DNA of 64,000 bases from an uncultured bacterium (GCA_902797965.1 CADBUY010000002.1:1-64000); one strand, 5' to 3'. Shown: positions 15,606-24,606, numbered from the stretch's first letter. Numbers and translations are program-made. Notes: generated by a model not told the origin, from the sequence alone.

Positions 15606-16214
15606 TTATGCTTCAGTAGATGTTTCAACTTTTTCTGTTGTTTCTGTCGATTCATTCTTAAACGGATTATTCATATTTTCGGGACTGGAAACTTTGTTCT
15701 TTTTAATTATCTTTGGAACTTCATTTAGTTCCTTTGCAATTGCATCTGCCTTATCTGCTTCTGTTTTTTCTTCTTCAGTTCTATCATCCTGTTCATCGGT
15801 AATTTCAAGAGTTTGCCCTTCAGTTGTTTCATCAGCAATTTCTTCCTCTACATCAACTGTTTTTTCAGTTTTTGCAGCATTTTTTAGGAGTTCTTCTCTT
15901 GCTTTGATTGCAGCATCAATTTCTTCTTCATCTTTAGCTCGAATAACAGGAATTGAAAGCATTAAAGCTACCTGCTCACCTTCTTGTTCAAAGTTTAAAT
16001 CGAGAAGTTCCTTATCTAATTCAACATATCTGGAAAGCAACTCAATAAGTTCACTCCTCATTTGTTCAAGTATTCTTGGAGTTAAATTGGTTCTATCCTG
16101 CATTAACACAAGTTTCAATCTATTGGTTGCTACTGATTTAGACGCATCTTCGGTATCTTCCTGTTGTTTAAAAAATTTCGCCAATGTGTTATATAAATCT
16201 GAAAAAAGGCTCAT
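15606..16214 (-). CDS. minE: MinE, cell division topological factor, with long acidic C-terminal extension
   Basis: Residues about 1-95 are a complete MinE: an amphipathic N-terminus, then SVATNRLKLVLMQDRTNLTPRIL (the MinD-contact helix region) and the dimerisation part ending LMLSIPVIRA. MinE stimulates MinD ATPase and drives MinCD off the membrane. Typical MinE proteins are under 100 residues; this one has about 105 more, very rich in Glu, Asp, Thr and Lys and predicted to be disordered. The gene follows minD by 3 bases and ends the minC-minD-minE operon. Confidence 0.93.
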   Translation of the reverse strand: MSLFSDLYNTLAKFFKQQEDTEDASKSVATNRLKLVLMQDRTNLTPRILEQMRSELIELLSRYVELDKELLDLNFEQEGEQVALMLSIPVIRAKDEEEIDAAIKAREELLKNAAKTEKTVDVEEEIADETTEGQTLEITDEQDDRTEEEKTEADKADAIAKELNEVPKIIKKNKVSSPENMNNPFKNESTETTEKVETSTEA

Positions 16215-16217
16215 AGG

Positions 16218-17039
16218 CTACACCTTCACTTTCAGTTTTGATATTGTAGAGATTGCTTTTTTAATTTTTGCCATGAATCCTTTTGGTTCATCCAAATCAA
16301 GGAACGGAACTTCTTCGCCTAAAATTCTTTGAGCTACATTTCTGTATGCTTTTCCTGCAAGAGCTTCTTCATCATTAACAATAGGTTCACCCTTATTTGT
16401 TGATGTAATAATTCCTGTATCTTCAGGAATAATTCCAACAAGAGGAATTTCCAATATACCTACTACATCATCAACACTCATCATCTCATTTGATTTAATT
16501 AAATTTGGACGAACTCTATTTAAAAGAAGTTTAACACTTGTAATTTCTTCTTTTGTAGCAAGAAGTCCGATAATTCTATCTGCATCACGTATTGCAGACA
16601 TCTCAGGTGTTGTAACGACGATTGCTTCAGAAGCACCTGCTACGGCGTTTTGGAATCCTTGTTCAATACCGGCAGGACAGTCCACAAGAACAAAATCATT
16701 TTCTTCTTTTAAAATTTCACAAATTTCTTTTAATTGTTCGGCATTAACAGCTGTTTTATCTCTGGTTTGTGCCGCTGCAAGAAGTTGAAGATTAGGATTC
16801 TTTTTATCCTTAACCAAAGCTTGTTTCAACTTGCATCTTTCTTCTATTACATCAACAATTGTATACACAATTCTGTTTTCTAGACCGAGAAGTAAGTCAA
16901 GGTTTCTTAAACCCAAATCTGTATCAATTAATACAACTTTATATCCCGATTTAGCCAGAGCAGTACCTATGTTAGCGCTGGTAGTCGTTTTACCTACACC
17001 GCCTTTTCCTGATGTTATTACTATTACTCGACCAGTCAT
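16218..17039 (-). CDS. minD: Septum site-determining ATPase MinD
   Basis: A 273-residue ParA/MinD ATPase. The deviant Walker A motif SGKGGVGKTT (10-19), DTDLGLRNLDLLLGLENRIVYT and VDCPAGIEQGF are textbook MinD. The last residues (GFMAKIKKAISTISKLKVKV) form the amphipathic membrane-targeting helix. It recruits MinC to the membrane and is cycled by MinE, keeping the division ring at mid-cell. Its start codon overlaps the minC stop codon (translational coupling), with AAGGAGAG upstream. Confidence 0.97.
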   Translation of the reverse strand: MTGRVIVITSGKGGVGKTTTSANIGTALAKSGYKVVLIDTDLGLRNLDLLLGLENRIVYTIVDVIEERCKLKQALVKDKKNPNLQLLAAAQTRDKTAVNAEQLKEICEILKEENDFVLVDCPAGIEQGFQNAVAGASEAIVVTTPEMSAIRDADRIIGLLATKEEITSVKLLLNRVRPNLIKSNEMMSVDDVVGILEIPLVGIIPEDTGIITSTNKGEPIVNDEEALAGKAYRNVAQRILGEEVPFLDLDEPKGFMAKIKKAISTISKLKVKV

Positions 17040-18061
17040 TAATCTCTCCTTAATTTTTTATAAATTACAATCTTTCCATCTTCAATAAGAGCTTCCTCTG
17101 GAGTAAACTCATTTGATTTTTGAACGTAAGGTACATTTAAAGTATCGTTACGTCTTGCATACAAACCAGCTATTCTTAATTGAATTGCATTAAGTTTTAA
17201 TGCTCTTACTTTTGAAGTTACATTTCCATTACTTCCAGCGTGAGCAATACCGCCAAGTATACCCCAAACAGTTATATCACCACCTGCAACAATTTCGCTG
17301 CCAGGGTGAGCATCACCTATAATTAAAATATTTCCGTCATAGTTTACGGTCTGCCCTGAACGTAAAGTTTGGTTTATGTACAAAGTTGGCATTACTTCAG
17401 TATTTGTTGAATTTTCTTCTACACCCTCGGGAAGAACATTACCTGTATCAAGCAAGATATACTTACTGTTTTCTTCTTTTGGAAGCAGTCCTTCAATCGC
17501 CGCAATAGAATCAAATGTATTTGTTTCATAATTTTCTGACGGAATTACTTCTGAAAGTTCTTGGGTTGAAACTTCATCATATATATCTTCTATACCTTCA
17601 GCTGTTTCAATTGAATTGCCTGACATTTCCATCTCAGCATGAACTTCTACTGTTTTACTTTCACTATTCTGATAAATATTCGGCTCTCCTACGGTCTTAA
17701 TCTGGACAGGCTCTTGTTTTAAGCTCTGTTCAATTACATCAACCTCAGGCTTATGAAGAACAGGCATTTCCTCAGAAACTTTTGAGACTTTAATGCCTAG
17801 ACTTACAGCCGACGCATCTGTTTGTTCTGATACAGTATCTACAAAAGCTAAATTTGCATCCATAGCTTCTATTAATGCTTTAATACTCAATAGCTGTGAC
17901 TGTTTTAAATCTAGATTCCCAAGTTTTAAACAAATCATTTTCCCTTTTACATCAGGGTGTTCCATAATCGAACTAAGTTCATACACAAGCTGTGAAGTAT
18001 TTTGTGCATTACTCAAGTCGATAATAAACCCATTCTCTAAAATACTCTTTTCCATTAACAT
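17039..18061 (-). CDS. minC: Septum site-determining protein MinC
   Basis: A 340-residue MinC. The N-terminal domain (residues about 5-100) would inhibit FtsZ assembly. The C-terminal beta-helix (about 225-320) is well conserved: LRSGQTVNYDGNILIIGDAHPGSEIVAGGDITVWG, then AHAGSNGNVTSKV and LNAIQLRIAG. The linker between them (105-225) is unusually long, acidic and Glu/Ser/Thr-rich, matching the acidic tail of MinE in the same operon. First gene of minCDE. No strong ribosome site is seen before the ATG; a second Met at residue 3 is possible. Confidence 0.92.
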   Translation of the reverse strand: MLMEKSILENGFIIDLSNAQNTSQLVYELSSIMEHPDVKGKMICLKLGNLDLKQSQLLSIKALIEAMDANLAFVDTVSEQTDASAVSLGIKVSKVSEEMPVLHKPEVDVIEQSLKQEPVQIKTVGEPNIYQNSESKTVEVHAEMEMSGNSIETAEGIEDIYDEVSTQELSEVIPSENYETNTFDSIAAIEGLLPKEENSKYILLDTGNVLPEGVEENSTNTEVMPTLYINQTLRSGQTVNYDGNILIIGDAHPGSEIVAGGDITVWGILGGIAHAGSNGNVTSKVRALKLNAIQLRIAGLYARRNDTLNVPYVQKSNEFTPEEALIEDGKIVIYKKLRRD

Positions 18062-18505
18062 AATAACTAATTCCCAAATTGATATGTGACAACTTAAAGC
18101 ATATATTAAATTTAAACCATATTCAATAAAGTGTGACTATTTGTAAAGTTAAATTTTTGTATACTACATCAAAATGTATATCTTGATGTACAAAAGAAAA
18201 AGCTATGAACTTTTTATCGTGCATAGCTGTTGATTAGGGATATGTGTATCGTCGTTTTTTAAGGAGTATAGTTATATATTAGCAATGTACTTCATAAATT
18301 AAATCATCAATTTAGATGATTTTTGTAATAAATCTTAACATTTCATTTTTCATTTTTTGCACATTTGTTTTAATAATTATTTTAGGCTAGAACAAATATA
18401 TTAGCCTCTCTTGGCTTTTTTATTATTGAAAAATGTTTATTCTATATTAGAATAGTTTATGTAGGGAATATATTTTCCACTTATAATTTTGAAAAGGGAA
18501 GTTTT
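18062..18505. other. Gene-free spacer with several inverted repeats
   Basis: No credible gene is visible in this 444-base divergent spacer. It holds TACATCAA/TTGATGTA (18165-18190), AGCTATG/CATAGCT (18201-18228) with a T-rich tail on the minus strand, AAATCATC/GATGATTT (18301-18322) with a T-run on plus, and near 18386-18423 a GGCTA...TAGCC hairpin that overlaps an alternative AGCC...GGCT hairpin followed by six T. The last pair looks like an attenuator or small terminator ahead of the VKOR-DsbA gene. ATTCTA-TAT-TAGAAT (near 18439) is a further small palindrome. A TATAAT box lies at about 18482. Confidence 0.45.
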
Positions 18506-19693
18506 ATGAATTTTGATAAAAGAAAATTTACTATACAATTACTTACACTTATTGGTTTTGCACTCACGATTAAACTTGCAATGATATATTATGCCGCAAA
18601 TTACGATAAATATGCACTTGCAAGTTTCTGCTCAGTTAACGAATTTATTGACTGTGACGGTGCTGCAAGAACTACAGTTTCTCAATTCTGGGGGATACCG
18701 CTTGCATATTGGGGAATGTTATTTTATATAACAGTGTTCTTCCTTACAATTGTAGACAAATTCAAAAACATAAAATTCTTAAAATTTCTTGAAGTTTTCA
18801 AAAATCCGATGGCATACATTACATTTTTGGGAACAACAGCTTTTGGTATATCAATGGTTCTTGCATGTTTTAGCATGTTTGTAATAAAAAAATTGTGTAT
18901 TCTTTGCGTAATCACATATTTCATAGATTTTGCAATTGCTCTTATTTCTGCAAACAGCTTTAAAGAATATTTTACAAGTTTCAAAACAACGTTTTTAGAC
19001 TTTATTGACGGTGCAAAAAAATATCCAAAAACTCTTGTTATCCTATTAATTTTTGCAACTGCTTTCTTTTGCTATAGCGGAATTACTGACAACTTTGTTC
19101 CACACGTTAAAAAGAGCAGAGATTTAAAAAAATACTCAAACATGTTAGAAAATCCATACAGAGCAGAGGGGAATCTGCTTGGGTCAGAAAACGCTGATGT
19201 AGTCATAGAACTATACTCTGACTATGTTTGCCCGCTTTGTTATATACATAACATCATGTTGCATAGAATTGTCAAAGAATACTCTAACGTCAAAATTATT
19301 CACCACAACCTTCCTTTTGACAAAGAATGTAACTTCGATATCGGAGTGAATGCTCACCCAGGAGCTTGTTATATGGCTCGTGCAGCTCTTGCGGCAGAAA
19401 AACAGGGTAACTACTGGGGAATGGCAAGTTTGCTTTACGAAAATGCTCCAATGAATGATGAGCAGCTTCTGCCAATTATCAAGAAACTTAACTTTAATGA
19501 ACAACAATTCTTTAAAGACATGAATTCTAAAGAAATTGAAAAGAAACTTGCAAGTGAAATATATCAGGCTAATAATGTTTTAGCGATTGAAGGCACACCT
19601 ACAATGTATGTAAATGGTGATAAAAAATTAGGCGTTATGTCTTATGACGATTTGAAAAAGTATTTGGAAGAACATGGTGCAAAACGCAGATAA
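18506..19693 (+). CDS. VKOR-DsbA fusion (disulfide bond formation system)
   Basis: A 395-residue inner-membrane protein joining both halves of an oxidative folding system. The first 190 residues have about five membrane spans and the VKOR cysteines: Cys42 and Cys50 in the loop, then CILC (131-134), which would pass electrons to quinone. After residue 225 comes a periplasmic thioredoxin-fold DsbA-like domain with the active site CPLC (242-245) and the cis-Pro loop EGTPTMYVNG. Such fusions are known from cyanobacteria and relatives. The domain order is membrane first, DsbA second. It overlaps queH by 20 bases. AAAAGGGAAG precedes the ATG. Confidence 0.92.
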   Translation: MNFDKRKFTIQLLTLIGFALTIKLAMIYYAANYDKYALASFCSVNEFIDCDGAARTTVSQFWGIPLAYWGMLFYITVFFLTIVDKFKNIKFLKFLEVFKNPMAYITFLGTTAFGISMVLACFSMFVIKKLCILCVITYFIDFAIALISANSFKEYFTSFKTTFLDFIDGAKKYPKTLVILLIFATAFFCYSGITDNFVPHVKKSRDLKKYSNMLENPYRAEGNLLGSENADVVIELYSDYVCPLCYIHNIMLHRIVKEYSNVKIIHHNLPFDKECNFDIGVNAHPGACYMARAALAAEKQGNYWGMASLLYENAPMNDEQLLPIIKKLNFNEQQFFKDMNSKEIEKKLASEIYQANNVLAIEGTPTMYVNGDKKLGVMSYDDLKKYLEEHGAKRR

Positions 19694-20219
19694 TAAAATA
19701 CTTATTCATGCCTGTTGCGGCATTTGTTCCGGATATCCCATCGGACTTTTGAAAGAGATGGGATATATTCCTGTTGTGTATTTTTGCAACCCTAATCTTG
19801 ATACAAAAGAAGAATTTGAAAGACGTTTGAATGCTCAAAGAACTATATGTAACTATCATGATGTAGAACTGATAATTGAAGACTATGACCATAATTCATT
19901 TTTAGAAAAAGTAAAAGGTCTTGAGAGAGAACCGGAAAGAGGTGCGAGATGCGACAAATGTATTGAACAGAGATTAAGTCTTGCCGCAAAAAAAGCGAAA
20001 AAAATGGGTATTAATAAATTTACAACTTCACTGGTTATTAGTCCGCATAAAAACTTTGAAAAAATATCCGCAATAGGTAAGAGTGTTTCTGACGGTTTAG
20101 AATACATCTCTATAAACTTCAAAAAACAGGATGGATTCTTAAAAACTAACAATCTGTCAAAAGAATTGAATATTTACCGTCAAAATTACTGCGGATGTGA
20201 ATTCGGGAAAATCGGCTAA
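19674..20219 (+). CDS. queH: Epoxyqueuosine reductase QueH
   Basis: A 181-residue QueH-family (DUF208) protein performing the last step of queuosine synthesis in tRNA, in place of QueG. The conserved metal/cluster cysteines are all present: HACCGICSGYP near residue 12, EPERGARCDKCIEQRL near 85-100 and RQNYCGCEFG at the end. YFCNPNLDTKEEFERR also matches. It overlaps the 3' end of the VKOR-DsbA gene and must be cotranscribed with it. Its stop shares CTAA with the stop of the convergent kinase-like gene. Confidence 0.93.
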   Translation: MVQNADNKILIHACCGICSGYPIGLLKEMGYIPVVYFCNPNLDTKEEFERRLNAQRTICNYHDVELIIEDYDHNSFLEKVKGLEREPERGARCDKCIEQRLSLAAKKAKKMGINKFTTSLVISPHKNFEKISAIGKSVSDGLEYISINFKKQDGFLKTNNLSKELNIYRQNYCGCEFGKIG

Positions 20220-21046
20220 ACAGCAGCCATAGGAAGTTCAAAAACAAACGCATCACCTGTTTTAGGTTTAATTATCTGTCCCCTATGAGTTTCTATTACT
20301 TTTTTGCAAAAGTGAATTCTTATACTTTCGCCAATAGAAGTATAACGCGAATTTAAATTCATGTTTAATGAATATGCATTACTTCCGTCACAACTAACAC
20401 TCACACGCAACTTATTATCAGTTTGCACGACTTTCACTAAAACCTTGCTTCCGTAGTTTGAATACATTATGGCAGCGAGAAGCAAATTTATAAGTAATTT
20501 TTTTATCTCATCTTTGTTTGCATTTATGTATAAATTTTTATTGCTGCACTCTAAAGAGTATGTCAGATTCTTTTCAGCAGCTTCGTCTTTAAGTTCATTA
20601 AAACAATAGATTACTAGTTCGTGAACATTAAACCTTTGATAACCGACATTCAAAACATTGTTTTCTATCCTATATATATTGATAAGTAAAGAGATTAAAT
20701 TCAAGATACATCTTCCTGACTGAACGGTTTGATTCAAAATATCTTTCTGCGCAGGGTTAAGAGTTCCAAGTTGTTCCATCTGAATCAACTCTAACGCTCT
20801 TAGCTGAGCCAACACAGGGATTCTTAAATCATGATTAAGAGAATTAACAAAATGTTCTCTCTGCATGTCCATACTTTCTTTGAGCTCTTTTCCAAATAGA
20901 TATACTTTTTTCTGCAACGATAAAGAATGCAATGCAAAAGCAGAAAAAACAACGAAAAGAATTATAAAGTATTCTGTATTAACACACGCCTGTTTTAACA
21001 AAAAACAATAAAATAAAACAAAAATTAAATATTTGAATAGGTTCAT
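20216..21046 (-). CDS. Membrane-bound sensor histidine kinase-like protein with degenerate ATPase domain
   Basis: A 276-residue protein with two N-terminal membrane spans (about 5-20 and 25-42) and almost no periplasmic sensor. The H-box is good (NSLNHDLRIPVLAQLRAL, His72). The following ATPase region is weak: the N-box lacks its Asn (LLINLLLAAIMYSNYGS) and the D-x-G-x-G box reads SCDGSNAYS, so ATP binding is doubtful. No response regulator lies nearby. It may be a pseudokinase or phosphatase-type partner. Cotranscription is unclear; it is followed tail-to-tail by queH. Confidence 0.78.
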   Translation of the reverse strand: MNLFKYLIFVLFYCFLLKQACVNTEYFIILFVVFSAFALHSLSLQKKVYLFGKELKESMDMQREHFVNSLNHDLRIPVLAQLRALELIQMEQLGTLNPAQKDILNQTVQSGRCILNLISLLINIYRIENNVLNVGYQRFNVHELVIYCFNELKDEAAEKNLTYSLECSNKNLYINANKDEIKKLLINLLLAAIMYSNYGSKVLVKVVQTDNKLRVSVSCDGSNAYSLNMNLNSRYTSIGESIRIHFCKKVIETHRGQIIKPKTGDAFVFELPMAAV

Positions 21047-21149
21047 CAGCTTATTCCTACATAAGTAATCAGTACTAATATATTACTTAATAAAATCGGT
21101 AATATGAATTAGCAAGTAGGGTACATATATAATAGCCGAATTGGGGAAT

Positions 21150-22274
21150 TTATATCATATTAATTAATGCTTTATGCAATTTTACGTTATGTACCCTTAA
21201 GTAATCGATACCTTTTTGAATAAGAGGATAAGACACTGCAAGACTCAATTCGTCTTTTAAGAGGTTGTCATTATTATTTACTCCAAGCAAACTCTTTCTT
21301 GAAACTCCTACCATAACAGGACATTGGAGAGAATAAAATTCTTCAATTCTGTTTAACAGTTCAAAATTGTCTTCTTTTGTTTTTCCAAACCCAATTCCGG
21401 GGTCAACTATTATATCTTTTATCCCTATAGATTTTGCATATGCGATTTTGCTCTTAAGACTCAGATAGATTTCTTCCGTAACATTTGTGTAATGAGGCGC
21501 AACCTGCATATTCAGAGGAGTTCCTTTTGAGTGTTGAATAACAACTCCCGCCCTATTTTTTGAAACAACATCCGCAAGTTTTTTATCATAATCAAAACCT
21601 GATACGTCATTAATTATTGAAGCGCCGTTATCCAAAGCAAACTCAGCAACATCTGATGAGCGTGTATCAACACTTATCGGAACTTGTATATTTTCTTTTT
21701 GAATAAATTTTAGAATTGGAGTAAGCCTTATTATTTGTTCTTCAGAACTTACAGCATCAGAATAAGGTCTTGTACTTTCGGCTCCAATATCAATTAAATC
21801 TGCACCATCCTGTATCATTTCCATAAGATGTTTTTGTGCAGATATTTCATCATTATATTTCCCGCCATCAGAAAAAGAATCAGGTGTAACATTCAAGATC
21901 CCAACAAGTTTCGTTTTTCTTCCTTGAGGAATTAAATTTTCTTCTATTTTTTCTGCAAGAATTTTTAAAGAAAAAGGCTGATGTTTAAGTTTTTGAGCAA
22001 TCTTTTTTAACTGAGAAAAACTTCCGCCTAAAATTGCATCAGATTTATCAATTTTTCCCCTAATAACTTCTCTGTGAGTTCCGCAATCCGCACCTACACT
22101 CAGCGCAGTTTGTTTAATAATATTTGCTTGTTCAGGAGTTAAGTTAAATATTTTAAAATTCTTATATCTGAACTTTTCGGAAGCAATTCCGGTATAACTT
22201 TCATCAAAACCAATTTGTGAAAGTTCTCTTTCAATATCGTTTGTGATAAGTTCTTTAACTAAAAAATCTGCCAT
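21150..22274 (-). CDS. folP: Dihydropteroate synthase, long form
   Basis: A 374-residue protein. The C-terminal 265 residues are a complete FolP TIM barrel: GILNVTPDSFSDGG, DIGAESTRPYS, PISVDTRSSDVAEFALDNGASIINDVSG, and IIVDPGIGFGKTKEDNFELL, which joins p-aminobenzoate to dihydropterin pyrophosphate. The first 110 residues are an extra domain ending FSQLKKIAQKLKHQPFSLKILAEKI, known from some anaerobes' FolP, of unclear role. A TAAAAT box (22281-22286) lies exactly six bases before the ATG with no ribosome site, pointing to a leaderless mRNA. Confidence 0.94.
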   Translation of the reverse strand: MADFLVKELITNDIERELSQIGFDESYTGIASEKFRYKNFKIFNLTPEQANIIKQTALSVGADCGTHREVIRGKIDKSDAILGGSFSQLKKIAQKLKHQPFSLKILAEKIEENLIPQGRKTKLVGILNVTPDSFSDGGKYNDEISAQKHLMEMIQDGADLIDIGAESTRPYSDAVSSEEQIIRLTPILKFIQKENIQVPISVDTRSSDVAEFALDNGASIINDVSGFDYDKKLADVVSKNRAGVVIQHSKGTPLNMQVAPHYTNVTEEIYLSLKSKIAYAKSIGIKDIIVDPGIGFGKTKEDNFELLNRIEEFYSLQCPVMVGVSRKSLLGVNNNDNLLKDELSLAVSYPLIQKGIDYLRVHNVKLHKALINMI

Positions 22275-22289
22275 AGAAAAATTTTAACA

Positions 22290-22570
22290 TAAATTATTTG
22301 CCGCATAAAGTTTTGGAGTAAACACAATAAGATTTTATCCCTATTATATTTACCCCAAAACTTTATACGAGCGTGATTTTGTTTCCTGCCTTGTAAGCAG
22401 GTGGGTGAGTGCCTGATTACCTCCGTTTCCGACTGGCGATTTTTTATCGGTCGGTATACTTCATTATAACCGAGAGCTTACTCTCCCTTTTAAAAATAAT
22501 GTAGGAACAAAATAAACACCCGTATAAAGTAATAATATTATTACATACTTATTTGTTCTTAGCAATAACC
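22290..22570. other. Gene-free, highly structured spacer; possible ncRNA or folP upstream region
   Basis: No protein gene fits in this stretch of about 290 bases. ATAAAGTTTTGG (22303-22314) and CCAAAACTTTAT (about 22352-22364) form a long hairpin. On the plus strand CCTGC/GCAGG, CCGAC-CGAT/ATCG-GTCGG and GAGAG/CTCTC (followed by CCTTTT) come in order between about 22383 and 22495, like a small structured RNA with a terminator. A perfect 16-base palindrome, GTAATAATATTATTAC, lies near 22540. I could not match it to 6S, SRP or a known riboswitch; the GGAGAGTA seen on the minus strand is not followed by the rest of a THF riboswitch. Confidence 0.4.
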
Positions 22571-22583
22571 TGTGTGTTTAAAA

Positions 22584-22964
22584 CTATGCCCTATAAAAAA
22601 TTTCTTTTGCTTTATATTTATTCAACAGTTTCTGCTGTTCGCTTTCAGCGTACTTGCTCATTCCTATTGACGACAAAGCTGCAAGTGTAATTGCAGAAGC
22701 TGTCTGTACTAAAAATTGTTTAAACCTGCTATCCATATTCTTTGTAAAATATGTTGCTCCCAAAACTCCTGCAAAAATTGAACTAAAAAATACTATATTT
22801 GAGTATAAACTCAAATTTTTATCCTTTTGCTGCCACTCAGATGCAAAACGTTTGGCATTCTTTTGAGGAACTTTGTAATACTGCGTATATCCGTTTTTTT
22901 CTGAGGCATTAACCTGTACAAAACCGGATTCTAATGGTCTGACTATAGAAGTTGTTAGTGACAT
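22584..22964 (-). CDS. Small membrane protein of unknown function
   Basis: A 126-residue protein. The first 55 residues are polar (YTQYYKVPQKNAKRFASEWQQKDKN); then follow two hydrophobic segments (about 54-72 and 82-100) and a charged tail. No family is recognised. The start at 22964 is chosen because AAGGAG lies 6 bases before it; an upstream in-frame ATG lies inside the -10 block of the promoter. It has a copy of the recurrent GGCAATTTC-type promoter very close by. Confidence 0.6.
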   Translation of the reverse strand: MSLTTSIVRPLESGFVQVNASEKNGYTQYYKVPQKNAKRFASEWQQKDKNLSLYSNIVFFSSIFAGVLGATYFTKNMDSRFKQFLVQTASAITLAALSSIGMSKYAESEQQKLLNKYKAKEIFYRA

Positions 22965-22982
22965 ACAACACTCCTTTTGCAA

Positions 22983-23013
22983 ACTATAAAACAAGTGAAT
23001 ATTTGAAATTGAC
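22983..23013 (-). promoter_or_regulatory. Copy of the GGCAATTTC-N14-ACTTTATAT promoter class
   Basis: On the minus strand GTCAATTTC, then 14 bases counted from CAATTT, then TTTTATAGT. Spacing is perfect; the second block has three mismatches. Only about 19 bases separate it from the ATG at 22964, so the leader would be very short. Confidence 0.45.
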
Positions 23014-23127
23014 TATTTTCAGAAACCCTTGTTACAAAAATTTACGTTTTTTAAATATTCAGCCCTTTTTGTTTTTGATATAATATTTATGGGGATAAGC
23101 GAGGATTAAAATCCCTAAGGAGAAGAT

Positions 23128-24591
23128 ATGCTAGAATTACTTAAAAAGAGTGCTATGGAACAATCAAAAGCACTTAAAAATAAAGAAGTTTCAGCTGTAG
23201 AGCTTACTAAAGCTTCTATTGAAAGAATTAAATCAGTAGATGAAAAATTAGGAGCATTTAACTCTTTAACAGAAGATACAGCGCTTGAAACAGCTAAAAA
23301 AGTTGATGAAAAAATTGCTGCGGGAGAAGAATTACCGCTTCTTGCAGGAGTTCCTCTTGCACTAAAAGATAACATGAACCTTATTGGATCAAAAACAACA
23401 GCATCAAGCAAGATATTGGAAAACTTTATTTCACCATATAATGCTACTGCTACACAAAAACTATTGGATAACTTAATTCCGATAGTTGGTAAAGCTAACT
23501 TAGACGAATTTGCAATGGGCTCTTCTAACGAAAACTCAGCATTCAAAAAAGTTCACAACCCTTGGAATTTAAATAAAGTTCCCGGTGGTTCATCAGGCGG
23601 TTCGGCAGCTTCTGTTGCATCATGCGAAGCAACTTTGGCTCTTGGTTCTGACACCGGCGGAAGTATTCGTCTTCCTGCAAGTTTCTGCGGTATAGTAGGT
23701 ATGAAACCAACTTATGGCAAAGTTTCAAGATACGGTCTTATTGCTTTTGCATCATCACTTGACCAAATCGGACCTTTTGCAAGAACAGTTGAAGATGCAG
23801 CCGCTCTATTAGAAGTAATATCAGGATATGATTACCATGATTCCACATCTCTTAATCTTCCTGTTGAAAATTACAGAGATTCTTTAAACAACGATATTAA
23901 AGGCCTAAAAGTGGGTGTTGTAAAAGAACTTACTGGTGAAGGTTTATCAGAAGATGTTTCAAAAGCTATTCAAAATGCCATTGATACATATAAATCACAG
24001 GGTGCTGAAGTTGTTGAAATATCACTTCCAAACATAAAACATTCTATCGGTATTTACTACATTTTAGCAACTGCTGAATGCAGTTCAAATCTTGCAAGAT
24101 TTGACGGTGTAAGATATGGTCACAGAACCGCAGATGCAAAAAACTTATTAGAAATGTATTGCAAATCTCGTGCAGAGGGTTTCGGACCTGAAGTTAAGCG
24201 TCGTATAATGCTTGGCACTTACGCATTGAGCTCCGGATATTATGACGCTTATTACAAAAAAGCTCTTCAAATGAGAAGAGTTGTTCATGAAGACTTCTTA
24301 AACGCATTTAAAAATGTTGATGTATTAATTGCACCAACTTGTCCTAATACAGCATTTGATTTAGGAGCTAAAACGGAAGATCCGTTATCTATGTATTTGA
24401 CTGATATTGCAACAATAGGTGCTAACTTATCAGGAATCCCTGCAATATCAATTCCTGCCGGTTTTGATAGAGATGGTATGCCAATCGGGTTACAAATCAT
24501 GGCTCCTCAGCTTGCTGAAGCTAAGTTATTTAACTTTGCTTACAAATTTGAGCAAGCTCATGATTATTATAAACAGTTAGCCAACATATAA
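23128..24591 (+). CDS. gatA: Glutamyl-tRNA(Gln)/aspartyl-tRNA(Asn) amidotransferase subunit A
   Basis: A 487-residue amidase-signature enzyme that releases ammonia from glutamine for the GatCAB complex, converting Glu-tRNA(Gln) to Gln-tRNA(Gln). The Ser-cisSer-Lys triad is visible: Lys in LALKDNMN, and KVPGGSSGGSAASVASCEATLALGSDTGGS... holds the two serines. Length is normal. gatC lies 4.9 kb away on the other strand and gatB is not in the window, so the subunits are split. AAGGAG is 5 bases before the ATG and a strong terminator follows. Confidence 0.97.
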   Translation: MLELLKKSAMEQSKALKNKEVSAVELTKASIERIKSVDEKLGAFNSLTEDTALETAKKVDEKIAAGEELPLLAGVPLALKDNMNLIGSKTTASSKILENFISPYNATATQKLLDNLIPIVGKANLDEFAMGSSNENSAFKKVHNPWNLNKVPGGSSGGSAASVASCEATLALGSDTGGSIRLPASFCGIVGMKPTYGKVSRYGLIAFASSLDQIGPFARTVEDAAALLEVISGYDYHDSTSLNLPVENYRDSLNNDIKGLKVGVVKELTGEGLSEDVSKAIQNAIDTYKSQGAEVVEISLPNIKHSIGIYYILATAECSSNLARFDGVRYGHRTADAKNLLEMYCKSRAEGFGPEVKRRIMLGTYALSSGYYDAYYKKALQMRRVVHEDFLNAFKNVDVLIAPTCPNTAFDLGAKTEDPLSMYLTDIATIGANLSGIPAISIPAGFDRDGMPIGLQIMAPQLAEAKLFNFAYKFEQAHDYYKQLANI

Positions 24592-24606
24592 TTAATTTCT
24601 TTTAAA

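Noticed and set aside
15694..16332. A long open frame on the plus strand, Ser-rich, opposite minE
   Set aside because: It is the mirror of the Glu/Asp/Lys-rich minE frame, whose antisense reads as Ser/Phe/Leu; it has no ribosome site or family resemblance.
22275..22583. A THF riboswitch upstream of folP, suggested by GGGAGAGTA on the minus strand
   Set aside because: The rest of the THF aptamer core is not found, and the folP -10 box lies downstream of this region.
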